Of a DNA stretch of 64,000 nucleotides, positions 45,871 through 56,571 are shown piece after piece. The stretch's first letter is position 1. Every line of letters begins with the position of its first letter. The DNA is from Hysterangium stoloniferum. Its lineage: Eukaryota; Basidiomycota; Agaricomycetes; Hysterangiales; Hysterangiaceae. The translations under genes and the position numbers were made by a program. The stretch lies in assembly GCA_015178975.1 (NCBI GenBank), contig WHVD01000261.1:1-64000 (forward strand), written 5' to 3'. The notes beneath the pieces were generated by a model that worked only from the letters and a program-made list of their open reading frames with translations, was not told where the DNA came from and did no database searches.

Positions 45871-46647
45871 GGGGACGGTCAAATGTTGCCCCAGCGAGAA
45901 AAGGGATACTGTAGGGGACCAATTGATTTTTCCTCGGATGAGGATGAGGAGGAAGACGAGAACAGGAATGGTGCGTGCAGCATCCGATATCTGGGAGAGG
46001 ATTGCCACGAAGGGTTCCTCCTCCCGTCGAAAGTTCACTTCGTAACCAGCGACCCCAACCAAAGACAAACACGGAAACTGTCATCCAAAGTATGGAGGGG
46101 TCACCGCCCTAGTCAACTGTCACAGAAACGCGAACCTTCCACGATTCCGGTCCCACATCTTTCGCCAACGTCGAGGCCCCTTCCCATCCTTCACCCAGCA
46201 CACACTCCCTCAGGCCCGATTCTAATGCCTCATCTACCTCCCTCCCCAAAAGCTGTACCGGTCCCTACCTCATTTAGGATGTCAAGGCCCCCTCCCATCC
46301 TTCACCCGGCACACACTCCCTCAGCCCAACCCGAACCTTCCCCGATTCCAGTCCCACGCCTTTTGCCAACGTCGAGGCCCCCTCCCATCCTCCTTCCGGC
46401 ACACACTCCCTCAGCCCCGATTCTGGCGCCTCGTCTCTCTCCCTCCCCGAAAGCTGTACCAGTCCTGACCCCACTTCCGCAGTCACCGGGTATCCCTCCC
46501 GACTCTCCGTATTCATATTGCGTGTCCTTAGGTAGCCCTATCCACGACCTTCCACAAGAGCGAATGGATGTCAATTTGGACCCTTCTACACCGGACGTCA
46601 TCATTCCCATGACGAGCGGAAAGGCGAAGGAGATGCAGAAGGCCACC
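45871..46647 (+). CDS. ORF3, second segment: acidic and proline-rich
   Basis: The frame is the same as the first segment, downstream of the TGA. The first ATG (45,883) is not conserved in the older copy. It begins QREKGYCRGPIDFSSDEDEE, an acidic patch, then a conserved stretch to VHFVTSDPNQRQ. A long proline-rich region contains about four imperfect repeats of a 35-40 residue unit built on SRPPPILHPAHTPSAP and SPKAVPVP. KAKEMQKAT precedes the solo LTR E insertion at 46,648. A relative at 27.6-28.5 kb shares the KAK.KQKA segment. Confidence 0.6.
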
Positions 46648-47290
46648 TGTGAAGAGTCGATAGATTCTGACCGTTCAATATACGAAGTATAGTGTTTTAT
46701 TCAACTACTATTAGCAGGTATTGACCGTTCAGTACAATACCGTAGATTGCTAGACTGACAGTACTAGCAAGGAGACACGCTACGCGTCACAAGAGCAACT
46801 GTACAGTTGCTCTTGATGGCTAGAATGAGAGAATGAAAGAGTTGACCTTTACGGTACGACTCGTAGCTAGATGTAAAATAGATAATCAACGAGAGGCTGG
46901 ATATCTAAAGTAAAGAGATAGTAGCGTGAGTCAACTATAGTGTCGAGGAGTGCAAAGACCTTAGAGTGAAACTCAACCTTCGTGGTTCAAGTTCAAAGTC
47001 TGTTAGTATGCGAGAAAATGCTACCTTGATAGGTAACTGAGACGTTACCCTTGACACCTCTCGCTATTTGATGTCTGGGTCGTTTACGAGGTGGTGTCTG
47101 CTGGGTAAAAGATGTCTGTCGTTTGGCACTGAGAGCACCCATAGGTATACACAAGACTTCGAACTAAGAAATACGGGTATGCTTGAAGGATATAGGGAAT
47201 TAAAGAAAAGAAATAGAAACTAGATAATATAGTACTATAATGTGCATATTAATCCACTGTCCAATTATGCATATATGCATACCCTTCACA
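46648..47290 (-). repeat. Solo LTR, family E, TSD CCACC, inside ORF3
   Basis: The 643-bp sequence starts TGTGAAGAGTCG and ends CCCTTCACA. CCACC lies on both sides (46,643-46,647 and 47,291-47,295). Its orientation is opposite to the host element. A perfect 26-bp palindrome lies at 46,790-46,815. Confidence 0.96.
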
Positions 47291-47309
47291 CCACCACTCC
47301 TCCCCGAGA

Positions 47310-48014
47310 GTGATCCCCTATTCCCATCCCTGCCCGCTTCCCCCCACTGAGCCCGTATCCACCACTTTCTGGATGCGAGTAGCTGTCAACTACCCTTCTG
47401 AACAGTTTCCTGTCAGAAGGGTGCTATCACAGCTAGTGCCGGTACTTCAGCAACCGGTCCTTCACGGGAGCCTTAAGGGTTGTCGCAGTCTTGCTCCGTT
47501 GTCGGAGATAATGGAGGATTTCTATCTCTCCTTCGAGGATCTCGCAGAGGGGAAGAACTTTGTGCGAGCAGCTCAGGAGATTAAACACTCTATGTTCCCG
47601 CACATCATAGTGGAGCTCCACCATCTGCCCCCAGACTCAGCGAGTGTCCTCTCTATTGATGGCTTCGTAGATTTACTCGAGGCCCTCATCCTGACGCCTC
47701 TCACAGAGACCACTATGCAGCCACACGTTCCTGCCCCGCTACCCGCGTCTTCATTTCCCCTCCCCAATGCTCCTCTTCTCGTGCGGATTTCTGCTCCACC
47801 GGTTAGTGTCCGCACAGTCATTTGTTGCAGAGAGAAAGCCTACAGACGATGGGCCGACTCCTTGCACAGGAATTCTAGTGATTTGGCTCGGGCGAGAATA
47901 GCCGAATCCTTCAGAGTAAAAAGGGAACGATGGGGAAACATCATTTTGGACCTTGGGGGATCCTCACAGGAGGCTTGGGGTGGCGTCCCAGATGCTCTTC
48001 GACACCTTGTATAG
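47310..48014 (+). CDS. ORF3, third segment (C-terminal part)
   Basis: The open frame runs from about 47,310 to the TAG at 48,014. Conserved helical sequence RRVLSQLVPVLQQPVLHG, then SEIMEDFYLSFEDLAEGKNF, LPPDSASVLSIDGFVDLLEA, a proline-rich linker and a basic C-terminus (CREKAYRRWADSLHRNS ... ESFRVKRERWGNIILDLGG). A 4-bp deletion relative to the older copy near 47,330 shifts it out of frame with the second segment; in the older copy both share one frame. It matches minus-strand halves at 48,687-48,985 and 37,090-37,511. Function unknown. Confidence 0.6.
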   Translation: MIPYSHPCPLPPTEPVSTTFWMRVAVNYPSEQFPVRRVLSQLVPVLQQPVLHGSLKGCRSLAPLSEIMEDFYLSFEDLAEGKNFVRAAQEIKHSMFPHIIVELHHLPPDSASVLSIDGFVDLLEALILTPLTETTMQPHVPAPLPASSFPLPNAPLLVRISAPPVSVRTVICCREKAYRRWADSLHRNSSDLARARIAESFRVKRERWGNIILDLGGSSQEAWGGVPDALRHLV

Positions 48015-48020
48015 CACACC

Positions 48021-48039
48021 CCTTCGAACTGGGGGGCAC
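48021..48039 (+). other. Polypurine tract of the family-E element
   Basis: CTTCGAACTGGGGGGCAC immediately precedes the 3' LTR. The same tract adjoins the older LTR at 37,090. Confidence 0.75.
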
Positions 48040-48681
48040 TGTGAAGGGTATGCATATATGCATAATTGGACAGTGGATTAATATGCATAGTATAGTACTT
48101 TATTATCTAGTTTCTATTCCTTTTCTTTAATTCCCTATATCCTTCAAGCATACCCGTATTTCTTAGTTCGAAGTCTTGTGTATACCTATGGGCGCTCTTG
48201 GCACCAAAAGACAGACATCTTTTTACCCAGCAAACACCACCTTGTAAACGACCCAGATGTCGAATAGCGAGAGGTGTCAAGGGTAACGTCTCAACTACCT
48301 ATAAAGGTAGTGTTTTCTCGCATACTAACAGACTTTAGACTTGAACCGCAAAGGTCGAGTCCCACTCTAAGGTCTTTGTGCTCATCGACACTATAGTCGA
48401 CTCGTGCTACCATCTCTTTACTTTAGATATTCAGCCTCTCATGATTATCTATTTTATGTCTAGCTACAAGTTGTACCGTAAAGGTCAACTCTTTCATTCT
48501 CTCATTCTAGCTGTCAAGAGCAACTGTACAGTTGCTCTTGTGACGCGTAGCGTGTCTCCTTGCTAGTACTGTCAGTCTAGTAATCTACGGTATTGTACTG
48601 AACGGTCAATACCTGCTAATAGCAGTTGAATAAACCCTACACTTCGTATATCGAACGGTCAGAATCTATCGACTCTTCACA
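48040..48681 (+). repeat. 3' LTR of the family-E element (642 bp)
   Basis: It is the partner of 37,517-38,158, with the palindrome at 48,515-48,540. Followed by the TSD TACTA. Confidence 0.95.
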
Positions 48682-48686
48682 TACTA

Positions 48687-49845
48687 TGATATGCTGGAAA
48701 ATAGAGAGTTTAATCTTCCGGGCTGCTCACACAAAGTTCTCCCCCTCTGCAGGATCCTCGAAGGAGAGATAAAAGTCTTCCATAATCTCAGACGATGGAG
48801 CAAGACCACGACAACCCTTAAGGCTCCCTTGAAGGAGTGGCTGCTGAAGCACCGGCACTAGCTGCGATAATACCCGTCTGACAGGAAACTGTTCAGAAGG
48901 GTAGTTGACAGCTACTCATGTCCAGAAAATGGTGGAGATGAGCTCGGTTGAGGGAAGTGAGCTGTCAAGGATGGGAATAGGGGATCACTCTGGGAGAGGA
49001 GTGGTAGCCTTTTGTATTTCCTTTGCCTTTCCAGTCGTCGGGGGAACGATGACGTCCGGTATAAGAGGGTCCAAATCAATGTCCATTCTCTGCTGTGGAA
49101 GGTCATGGATAGGGCTACCTAAGGGCACGCAATATGAATACAGAGAGTCGGGAGGGATAACCGGTGACGGCGGAAGTGGGGTAGGAACTGGTATAGCCTT
49201 GGGGGAAGGGGGTAGACGAAGCACTAGAATCGGAGCTGGGGGAGTGTGTGCAGGGTGGAGGATGGGAGGGGGCCTCGAAGTTGGTGAAAGGCATGGGACT
49301 GGAATCGGGGAAGGTTCGCATTCCTGTGACAGTTGACTAGGGCGACGACCCCTCCATACTTTGGATGATGGTTTCCGCATTTGTCGTTGATTGGGGTCGC
49401 TGGTCACAAAGTGAACTTTCGAGGGAAGGAGGAACCCTTTGTGACAATCCTCTCCCAGATGTCGGATGCTATATGCATCATTCCTATCCTCGTCTTCCTC
49501 CTCATCCTCATCCGAGGAAAAATCGATTGGTCCCCTACGATATCCTTTTTCTCGTTGGGGCAATGCTTGACCATCCCCTCAAGTAAGGGTTATCCATTGC
49601 AACTTTATACACCGGAGTAGTTCCCAGTCATAGAAGATGGTCCCCTCCTTTTCTTTCCAGCTCTTGGTTCCCGTTGTTCTAGTGCAAGGTGTCCCACCCT
49701 CACTATCATCTGTCTCTGCGAAGTCGGCCCATTTCTCTCCTGGGGGGGGGAAGGATCGGCACGGAAGCTCTGTTTCCAAATCATAATCTGTCCTCACGCC
49801 ACTGTCACTTGGAGGGGACTCCCTCTCTTGCTCCCCTTGCCTCCT
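48687..49845 (-). pseudogene. N-terminal and middle part of ORF3 from the older family-E copy
   Basis: Reading minus from 49,845: the GEKWADFAETDDSEGG segment, the shared TGA (about 49,581), the acidic patch and proline-rich repeats (fewer repeats than the young copy), KAKEIQKATT, a TGA, then VAVNYPSEQFPV and RRVLSQLVPVLQQPLLQG to HHIV, where the 11.2 kb insertion splits it. An additional TGA replaces the Arg codon before VAVNY. It is truncated on the right at about 49,845 by unrelated DNA. Confidence 0.85.
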
Positions 49846-50479
49846 GTTGAAAGTCCCAGCTGATGGTCTATCAAATAAATCAAATATGTACCTGACAATA
49901 TAGTATAACCCACAAAAGAGCAGACCATGACCATGAGCATCTTCAACAGCTTTCAATACAAACATCAATAAATCAATGTATGGAGCATCCCATTCTCACA
50001 GAATTATCTGTGGAAGAGGCTCCCCATCAAAACAAGGGGACAAATTAGTCCAGGGCTACCTATGCCACCATTGTGAGCTGCTGATGGTCTCAATTCAACA
50101 TATGCTAGAATGTCTGTCTTTGTGCTGACTATATGATGGCAACATCTAGATCACTACATCTCCAGTGATATTAGAAGCTATTGTATATGGCTTGAAGAGG
50201 TGAGTTTGTGAAGCTGGCCTGTCCTCAACCATAGCATTAGCTATCAGGTTGTCATTGTCAGAGCATCATGTCGATCTGCGGCTTTGTCTAAGGTGAGTAA
50301 TTGTACTGTCAAGGTGGCAGTTGTAGAAATATCCACTGTAACATCAGTCAGTTCCTTACTTTCCCCACTACCATGTCCACCTACAGGCAATTCTGGAGTA
50401 TGGACACAAGTTGTTAGTATATGTGTGCTTTTTCTTTAGTATTTACCTTTGTAAATAATCCTTTTCTTTTTTGCTACAT
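49846..50479. other. Unassigned sequence right of the older family-E copy
   Basis: No recognised domain, LTR or long ORF. Confidence 0.4.
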
Positions 50480-50837
50480 GAAGATCACCAACTATTCCGC
50501 ATATCGTGAGAATCAATGGGAGACAGTAAATAACACACCAATCCAACATATTACCATGCAAACCGAGTAGTATGTTCTTCACCTCTGTACCAACATTAGG
50601 CTTAAAATAACCACTGACCAACTTGAGTTAGGGCATTTGAGTTCATTCAAAAATCTCCTGTTAGACATTCAGCAAGCTAGGAAGACAGGAGAGGAGCTTG
50701 CCATTGATATCTGCAAAGTTCAAATGTCCGAACTCGGAGCAGCAAAACAAGTTACTGATACCTCCATAGCTCACAATGAACCTGTATCAATGATCTCCCA
50801 TATTGAAGAATTGCTTTGTATTTATTGCCGACGGTGA
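50480..50837 (+). pseudogene. Unrecognised gene fragment, copy 1 of tandem unit
   Basis: It encodes a frame ending KVQMSELGAAKQVTDTSIAH and a stop at 50,835-50,837; the matching fragment in the next unit is 51,655-51,998. An upstream part (SYSAYRENQWETVNN) is separated by a stop. It looks like the C-terminal end of a host protein. I do not recognise the family. Confidence 0.4.
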
Positions 50838-50957
50838 AGCATTTCGCTTAATTCCTTTGTATTAGGCAACATTGTGACATACTGTCACACCACAAGTCGG
50901 TCACCTTGGTCACCTTGCATACTTTTTCCACACGTGTCCTACTTGTATCCGTCTACC

Positions 50958-51650
50958 ATGGTGGCCAAGACCAGAGGAGGCTCGACTGTCACAGTAGCAC
51001 CGAATAAACTTCAATTCAAGGACAAATTAGTTCGCAAAGGCTACTCCACACATGCACTTCTCAAAAAACTCCAGAGTTTACAGCAGAAGTTGGCTTAGAT
51101 GGAGAAGGAACGCGTCGACGTGAAATCACTATCATCGGTTAGGAAAGAGCTCATTCAGGTTCCTATTCTTCTTCATAACGACAAAGGCGTGAAGGCCTAT
51201 GTTGCCTGCTTGTCTGGCCGACATTCTCGGGCTGCTTTACGCACCACCTGATGCACCCTATACAGCTGATTAACTACGCGATATTTGACATTTTTTATTT
51301 ATCCAACTCTCTATGGGCCTCAAGGCCACCAATTCTCCCTGTTATAACCAATATTTCCTACTTCTGGAGTCCTTGTCAACAGTCAAGAGCGTAGTGCTTG
51401 TCTGTGACCTATCACACGCGGACGATCTCATGGCCAAAATAAAGATTTGTTCATACTTGTGCGCAATGATCTGGCTAAAAACATTGAGCTGTATGTGAGT
51501 GATATCTCGTCGCGCTTATTGACGAATGTCAAACCGGCCACACAGTTTTGGAAACCCTGATGAAGCAATTTCTCGATCAAAATGCGCGTATGGACCAACC
51601 CGCATATTGATTAGCTGTTGAAGTATGCAAGGCTGCACTAGACAGCAGCC
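50958..51650 (+). pseudogene. Pds5 cohesin-factor pseudogene, copy 1 (N-terminal)
   Basis: It starts MVAKTRGGSTVTVAPNKLQF, then KDKLVRKGYSTHALLKKLQS and a TAG; after it SLSSVRKELIQVPILLHNDK and GVKAYVACL follow in other frames, then VKSVVLVCDLSHADDLM. This is the N-terminal HEAT-repeat region of Pds5, which regulates sister-chromatid cohesion by binding the cohesin kleisin. Frameshifts and stops are numerous. It breaks off after LAVEVCKAALD and is followed directly by the next tandem unit. Confidence 0.8.
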
Positions 51651-51654
51651 TTTC

Positions 51655-51998
51655 ACTTGCAAGCTATTCGGCATATCGTGATGATCAATGGGAGACACTA
51701 AACGATGCACCGATCCAACACATTACCATCAAAACCGAGTAGTACCACATCTATATCAACATTAGGCTTGAAATAACCACTGACCAACTTGAGTCATGGC
51801 ATTCGAGTTAATTCAAAAACCTCCTGTCAGACATTCAGCAAACTAGGAAAACAGGCCCTCGCTGTGGATGTCTGCAAAGTTCAAATGTCCAAACTTGGAG
51901 CCGCAAAACAAGTTACTGATACCTCCATAGCTCACAATGAACCTGTATCAATGATCCACCAGATTAACGAAATGCTCTGTATTTATTGCCGACGGTGA
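51655..51998 (+). pseudogene. Unrecognised gene fragment, copy 2 of tandem unit
   Basis: It parallels 50,480-50,837 (KVQMSKLGAAKQVTDTSIAH), with a frameshift earlier in the fragment. The spacer to the Pds5 start is the same as in copy 1. Confidence 0.4.
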
Positions 51999-52118
51999 AG
52001 CGTTTCACTTAATTCCTTTGTATTAGGCAACATTGTAACATAGTGTCACACCGCACCGCGGTCACCTTGGTCACCTTGCATACTTTCTCCACACGTGTCC
52101 TACTTGTATCCGTCTACC

Positions 52119-53345
52119 ATGGTGGCCAAGACAAGAGGAGGCTCGACTGTCACAATAGTACCGAATAAACTTCAATTCAAGGACAAATTAGTTCACAAAG
52201 GCTACTCCACAGATGCACTTCTTAAAAAACTCCAGAGTTTACAGCAGGAGTTGGCTGAGATGGAGCAGTAACGCGTCGACGAGAAATCATTATCATCGGT
52301 TAGGACAGAGCTTATCCAGGTTCCTATTCTCCTTTATAACGACAAAGGCGTGAAGGCCTATGTTGCCTGCTGTCTGGCCTACATTCTCAGGCTTTGCGCA
52401 CCACCTGACGCACCCTATACAGCTGATGAATTACGCGATATGTTTTTCTTTAGCCAACTCTCTACGGGCCTCAAGGGCACCAATTCTCCCTATTATAACC
52501 AATATTTCCTACTTCTGGAGTCTTTGTCAACAGTCAAGAGTGTAGTGCTTGTCTGTGACCTACTTCAGGCGGACGATCTCATGGCCAAAATATTCCATGA
52601 TTCATTCATGGTTGTTCGCAATGGTCTCGCTAAGAAAGTTGAGCTGTGTATGAGTGATGTACTCGTCGCGATTATTGGCGTATGTCAAACCGTGCCACAC
52701 ATTCTGGAAACGTGATGAAACAATTTCTCGATCAAAACGCGCGTATGGACCAACCCGCATATCGATTAGCTGTTGAAGTATGCAATGCCACTGTGGATAA
52801 ACTTCAGCGCCATGTTTGCCAATACTTCACTGATATCATAATTCAACATTCAAAAGACGATGGCGACTTTGCGCTGAAATCCGCACCGCTCATGATTTGA
52901 TCAAGCAAATTCATCGAGATTGCCCTTCTTTACTCTATAATATTGTACCACAATTGTTGGAGGAGCTCAAGGCTAGCGGATATGAGATCCACCTGCGTGC
53001 CACCCACGTTCTCGGAGAAATGTTCGCTGAGAAGAGCAGCACAGAATATCCAAAAGGTATCCTCACGTATGGGAAGTCTGGCAACTCCGCGTCGATCAGA
53101 TAAAATGGCTGGCGTTCGCATCGCTTTTGTAGAGGCGTGCAGGGGGATCATCACGCATCATCGTGATCTACGGCAGTCCATCGAAGGCATGTAATTGTTA
53201 TTTCCACATTTACTTTCACATTGATTAGTTATTACAGAGGCGCTCCGAACAAAATTACTTGACATGGATGAAAAGTTCGGGCTGCACTTGCAAGCTATAT
53301 TCACGATTGGACTATGAAACAGTGCTGCACCATGTTACCTAAACC
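52119..53345 (+). pseudogene. Pds5 cohesin-factor pseudogene, copy 2 (longer)
   Basis: MVAKTRGGSTVTIVPNKLQF at 52,119, a TAA after LAEMEQ, then an open stretch (52,350-52,715) with KAYVACCLAYILRLCAPPDA, YYNQYFLLLESLSTVKSVVL and VCDLLQADDLM. A frameshift leads to FLDQNARMDQPAYRLAVEVC, CQYFTDIIIQHSKD, LIKQIHRDCPSLLYNIVPQL and, after an apparent intron (about 53,193-53,236, GTAATT...ACAG), LLDMDEKF. The order follows the first third of Pds5. The rest of the gene is absent, so this is a truncated copy. Confidence 0.82.
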
Positions 53346-54439
53346 CAACTGTGAGCTGTTGGTGAACATCAGTAAAATGGGGATGTGTTCTGGAGCCTCA
53401 GGGAGGCTCCAGCAGCACTGGAGTATTCAGAGAACATTGCCCAGTTTCAAATACTCTCAGAGCACTATCGAGATGGCAAGTGCTCACAATATCTCTCATG
53501 AATATCCTTCTCTCACTACTCTCACTACTCCTATTACTTTAGTTGTTCCATCTATATTTATAATATATTTAATAAATATTTATTTAGAACAATAAATTTG
53601 AAAAATTCATGTGATTGTGATTTAAAAAGTGATTAATTGATGTTATCATGGATTAGTACCAGTAGTGTACTAATGCTAAATTATGAAATGTTTTTATGCT
53701 TGCCAATCATCAAAAACCATCAAGTTGCTGCATCCAATTCTATCCACCCCCTCAAACTTGAGCCTCTAATCCAAAGGTGCATCCATCTCAATTTTCCCAG
53801 ATGTGAAGTTATCCTCAAGATCAGACTCTCTTTTATTGGTGAGTTTGGCCCTGTCATCAAACATTAGCATTAAAATAGAAATCTGATAATTTACTTACAT
53901 GCTGGTTCTAGAGAGTTCTTGTTGTTCTTGGACATTCTATGAAGGAAACTGAGAATGTTTTGATATTTTTCATATATTCTTGCTTATTCATATCAGTGTT
54001 GACACCTTGGCTGGATGTTCTAAATTTGGACAGTGAATTGAACAAATAAACAATGTACTGCCAGGGATGCAACATAATTATCTCTAAAAAAACAGGGGAA
54101 AGTGTACTGGTAGAGAGCCTTGCAGGGCTATTCTTGGCAATACAGCCAACTTGGTGGATGAGGGCAGCTATATGGGAATGATGGAAAGTTTTCAGGCATT
54201 TACCCTATATGTAAGTAGCAGATAGCCCAATTAGAAAAATAATAATAGGAATATAAGAGTAAATGACATACCTCCTGTGTATTCATCAACTCAAAGTTTT
54301 CCATAGATATAGTAATGGTCTTGCAATAAGGAATTTACATATGTAACTATATCTTGTGCCAACCCTGTGATTTTGTAGTTGTAATACATTCATTCAGCTA
54401 TTTACTCTCTCAAATAGTTTAACAAACATTGACATGGCA
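53346..54439. other. Unassigned AT-rich sequence
   Basis: No gene or repeat boundary is recognised. A short inverted motif GGAGCCTCAGGGAGGCTCC lies at about 53,392. Confidence 0.4.
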
Positions 54440-54790
54440 AGGGATTCAAGAAATAAACAAATAAAGGTCCAGTAATTTAAATACTGATAGATTAATTAGC
54501 TGTGCTATTAAGCTTAAACAACTAAAGTCAATATTTGTTTGGTCTCTTGACAAATTCAGATGAACTTGTAGTGACATGCTCTACAAAGGTTAAGTTCTTC
54601 TTGAGAATCGAGGTTCAGGAGCTGAATTTATATGCAATAAGTCAGCAGAAACTTGTCATAAGCCTTCACTTTCTTCTAGCCTTTTAGTTTACTATTTACA
54701 AAAATTTAACAAGCTGTTAAATAATTTATAAATAGAGAGATTGTATTAATGTGGGTTCTTGTATAACCTAAATGGGGTCTAATACAGATC
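54440..54790 (-). repeat. Fragment of LTR family F
   Basis: It matches 63,205-63,510 (shared AAAGGTCCAGTAATTTAAAT, and CTGTTAAATAATTT near the end). The strand is inferred from the full LTR at 63.2-63.9 kb. Confidence 0.65.
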
Positions 54791-54792
54791 AA

Positions 54793-54900
54793 TGTTATGA
54801 CTGGAAATCCCACCAGACTCCGGGCACTAACTTATATGCACCCACACCCTACACACACCAGTTATCAGTTTACTAGAATACCCACCAGACTCTAGCCACT
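54793..54900 (+). repeat. 5' fragment of LTR family D
   Basis: TGTTATGACTGG... matches the first 105-110 bp of the family-D LTRs. It ends where the coiled-coil ORF relic begins. Confidence 0.7.
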
Positions 54901-54904
54901 TCCT

Positions 54905-55401
54905 TGCCTTCTATTGACATGGTTAGTCCCTGGAATATCCCATGGACCCAAGACTTACCTTTTGGGGCCTCTCCGGCTCCCCCTCGGACTTGGACTCGAC
55001 CTCTACCACTTTGTGCTAAAAAGGTAGAATCAGTAACGTCAACTTTGTGGATCACTGGTACTTACTTTACCCATGGCAACCATGGCTCTCTCCACGGCTG
55101 CCTTGGCTTGCTCCATGGCAATCCACGCAGCCTCCTCCTCCTCCTTCTTCCTCTATTCCTTGGCCTCTTGCTCCGTGACAAGTGCCACCTGGTACTCTCT
55201 GTCCAACTCCTCCTCGGCCTCCTTGGCCTTCCTCTCAGCCTCCTCTTGTTGTCGGTGCTGCTCTTCCTACTGTGCCAAGCTTGGGGCAGTGGTTAGCAGA
55301 GCCCAATACAGAGCACTCGTGGAGGGTCTGGCAGTTGGCATTGGCTTGTGCAGTGTTGGTTTGGGACCCATTGATGATGGGGGTAATAAAGAAGAAGACA
55401 T
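54905..55401 (-). pseudogene. Coiled-coil ORF relic, probably transposon-derived
   Basis: The minus-strand ATG near 55,401 starts MSSSLLPPSSMGPKPTLHKP. A TAG interrupts after SLAQ, then a Glu/Lys/Ala-rich helix (EEAERKAKEAEEELDREYQV) predicts a coiled coil over about 60 residues, with a further TAG. I believe similar Glu-rich ORFs accompany basidiomycete retroelements, but I cannot name the family with confidence. Confidence 0.45.
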
Positions 55402-55575
55402 TTTCATTGTTTCAATTTTTTATATAGCCTCATCACATCTGAACCTTACCTTCCAGATCACGTGACTCTTTGACACATACATGTAACTGACATGACTTTC
55501 TGACACATGCGCATAACTGACAAAACTTTATCAAGTTCTAGAGCCTCTTTGGGACTTCAGCATAAAGGGAGGGTA

Positions 55576-56571
55576 TGTTAAGTACCGTGTCGGGAACTTA
55601 TTCGGGAACTATTGGAAAGTCACTGGGAAGTCCTAGAACTGTTGGATAGGGTCAGGATGTTGGCTTCAGCTTATGTGCTGCACCTCTATGCAAATGCTCA
55701 AAGTCCTTAATTTCAGAGGTGAAACTTATAATGGAAGTGTGAAGAGTGGTAGGAGTTCTAACCGTTCTATATATGAAGAATATCGACCATTTAGGTACAA
55801 TACCACGATGTATTGACTGTCTAAGTCTAATACAGGCTGAATGCGTATTGACTGCTTAGTTCAATATGGTAGAGAGAAGTGGCTATCTAAAGTAAGTAGA
55901 TAGCTAGAACGAATAAGTAGAATCAACTGTTAAGTGCGATTCTGAACAACTGCTCGAGTGCAAAGTAGAGTAACTAGAGAGTTGGATAATAGAGTAGCAT
56001 GGATGTAGTCCACGCAGGTTGAGATAAGGATTGAGTTTTGACTGGTACAGTTCAAAACTCAGATTGAGTAGATAGCTAAAGCCCATCTGTGACGGTCGAG
56101 ACGATACACCAATCACAACTTACAGGACACTAACAGGTGTCTGGGTAAGTCATGGTTGTGGTGTAAAAAGTGTCTGAGTTCTAAACTACGGGTGCTAGAA
56201 TACATAAGTCTGGCATGTGTGCGCCCACAAGAGTTGATGTACCCCATACATAGGTCGTCGAACTAATTATAGATATAATAAAAGAGAGAAAACAGAAATA
56301 ATAAAGGAAATATAGTAAGAGCTCATCCGACTATATTTCCTGAGTGTATTTCGCCATACCTCTCACAGGAAGAGATGGATATTCAGAGTTCTGAAGAGTT
56401 CCGAATATCGAGCGTACAGAAAGACGGAAGAAGGAATAAGAAACTAAGTTGATATCAGATTTAGGTAAAGTACAAATTCGCGGAAACTAATATAAGTCTT
56501 CTCGTTATTGTACTACAAACTGAGACCATAATAAGACGGAAACAGAAGTATTCTTAAAACGGAAATACAAT
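55576..56571 (-). repeat. LTR family B, 5'-truncated, split by an LTR A
   Basis: 55,576-55,737 and 56,373-56,571 match the reverse complement of 43,965-44,321. The outer end TGTTAAGTACCGTGTCGGG corresponds to the LTR 3' end. The 5' 200 bp are lost at 56,571. Confidence 0.85.
55738..56367 (-). repeat. Solo LTR, family A (630 bp), TSD GGAAG
   Basis: TGTGAAGAGTGG...CTCTCACA, with GGAAG on both sides (55,733-55,737 and 56,368-56,372). It is the intact reference for family A. Confidence 0.95.

Larger units (their letters stand above)
37517..48681 (+). mobile_element. Family-E chromovirus-like Gypsy element with an extra ORF3
   Basis: It has 642-bp LTRs at both ends, a 5-bp TSD TACTA (37,512-37,516 and 48,682-48,686), a primer-binding region from 38,159, gag, pol with RT-RNase H-integrase-chromodomain, a 2.8 kb ORF3 region and a purine tract before the 3' LTR. 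Two solo LTRs (43,767-44,321 and 46,648-47,290) are later insertions; without them the element is about 9.95 kb. The LTRs differ at perhaps 15-20 positions, so it is not very recent. It lies inside an older copy of the same family. Confidence 0.93.
50480..53345. repeat. Tandem duplication, period about 1,161 bp
   Basis: The MVAKTRGG start codons lie at 50,958 and 52,119, and the intervening sequence is repeated at high identity. Unit 1 joins unit 2 at about 51,650. Confidence 0.8.

Noticed and set aside
47310..48014. ORF3 as a retroviral-type envelope gene
   Set aside because: Position after pol would fit, but there is no signal peptide, membrane anchor or cleavage-site pattern.
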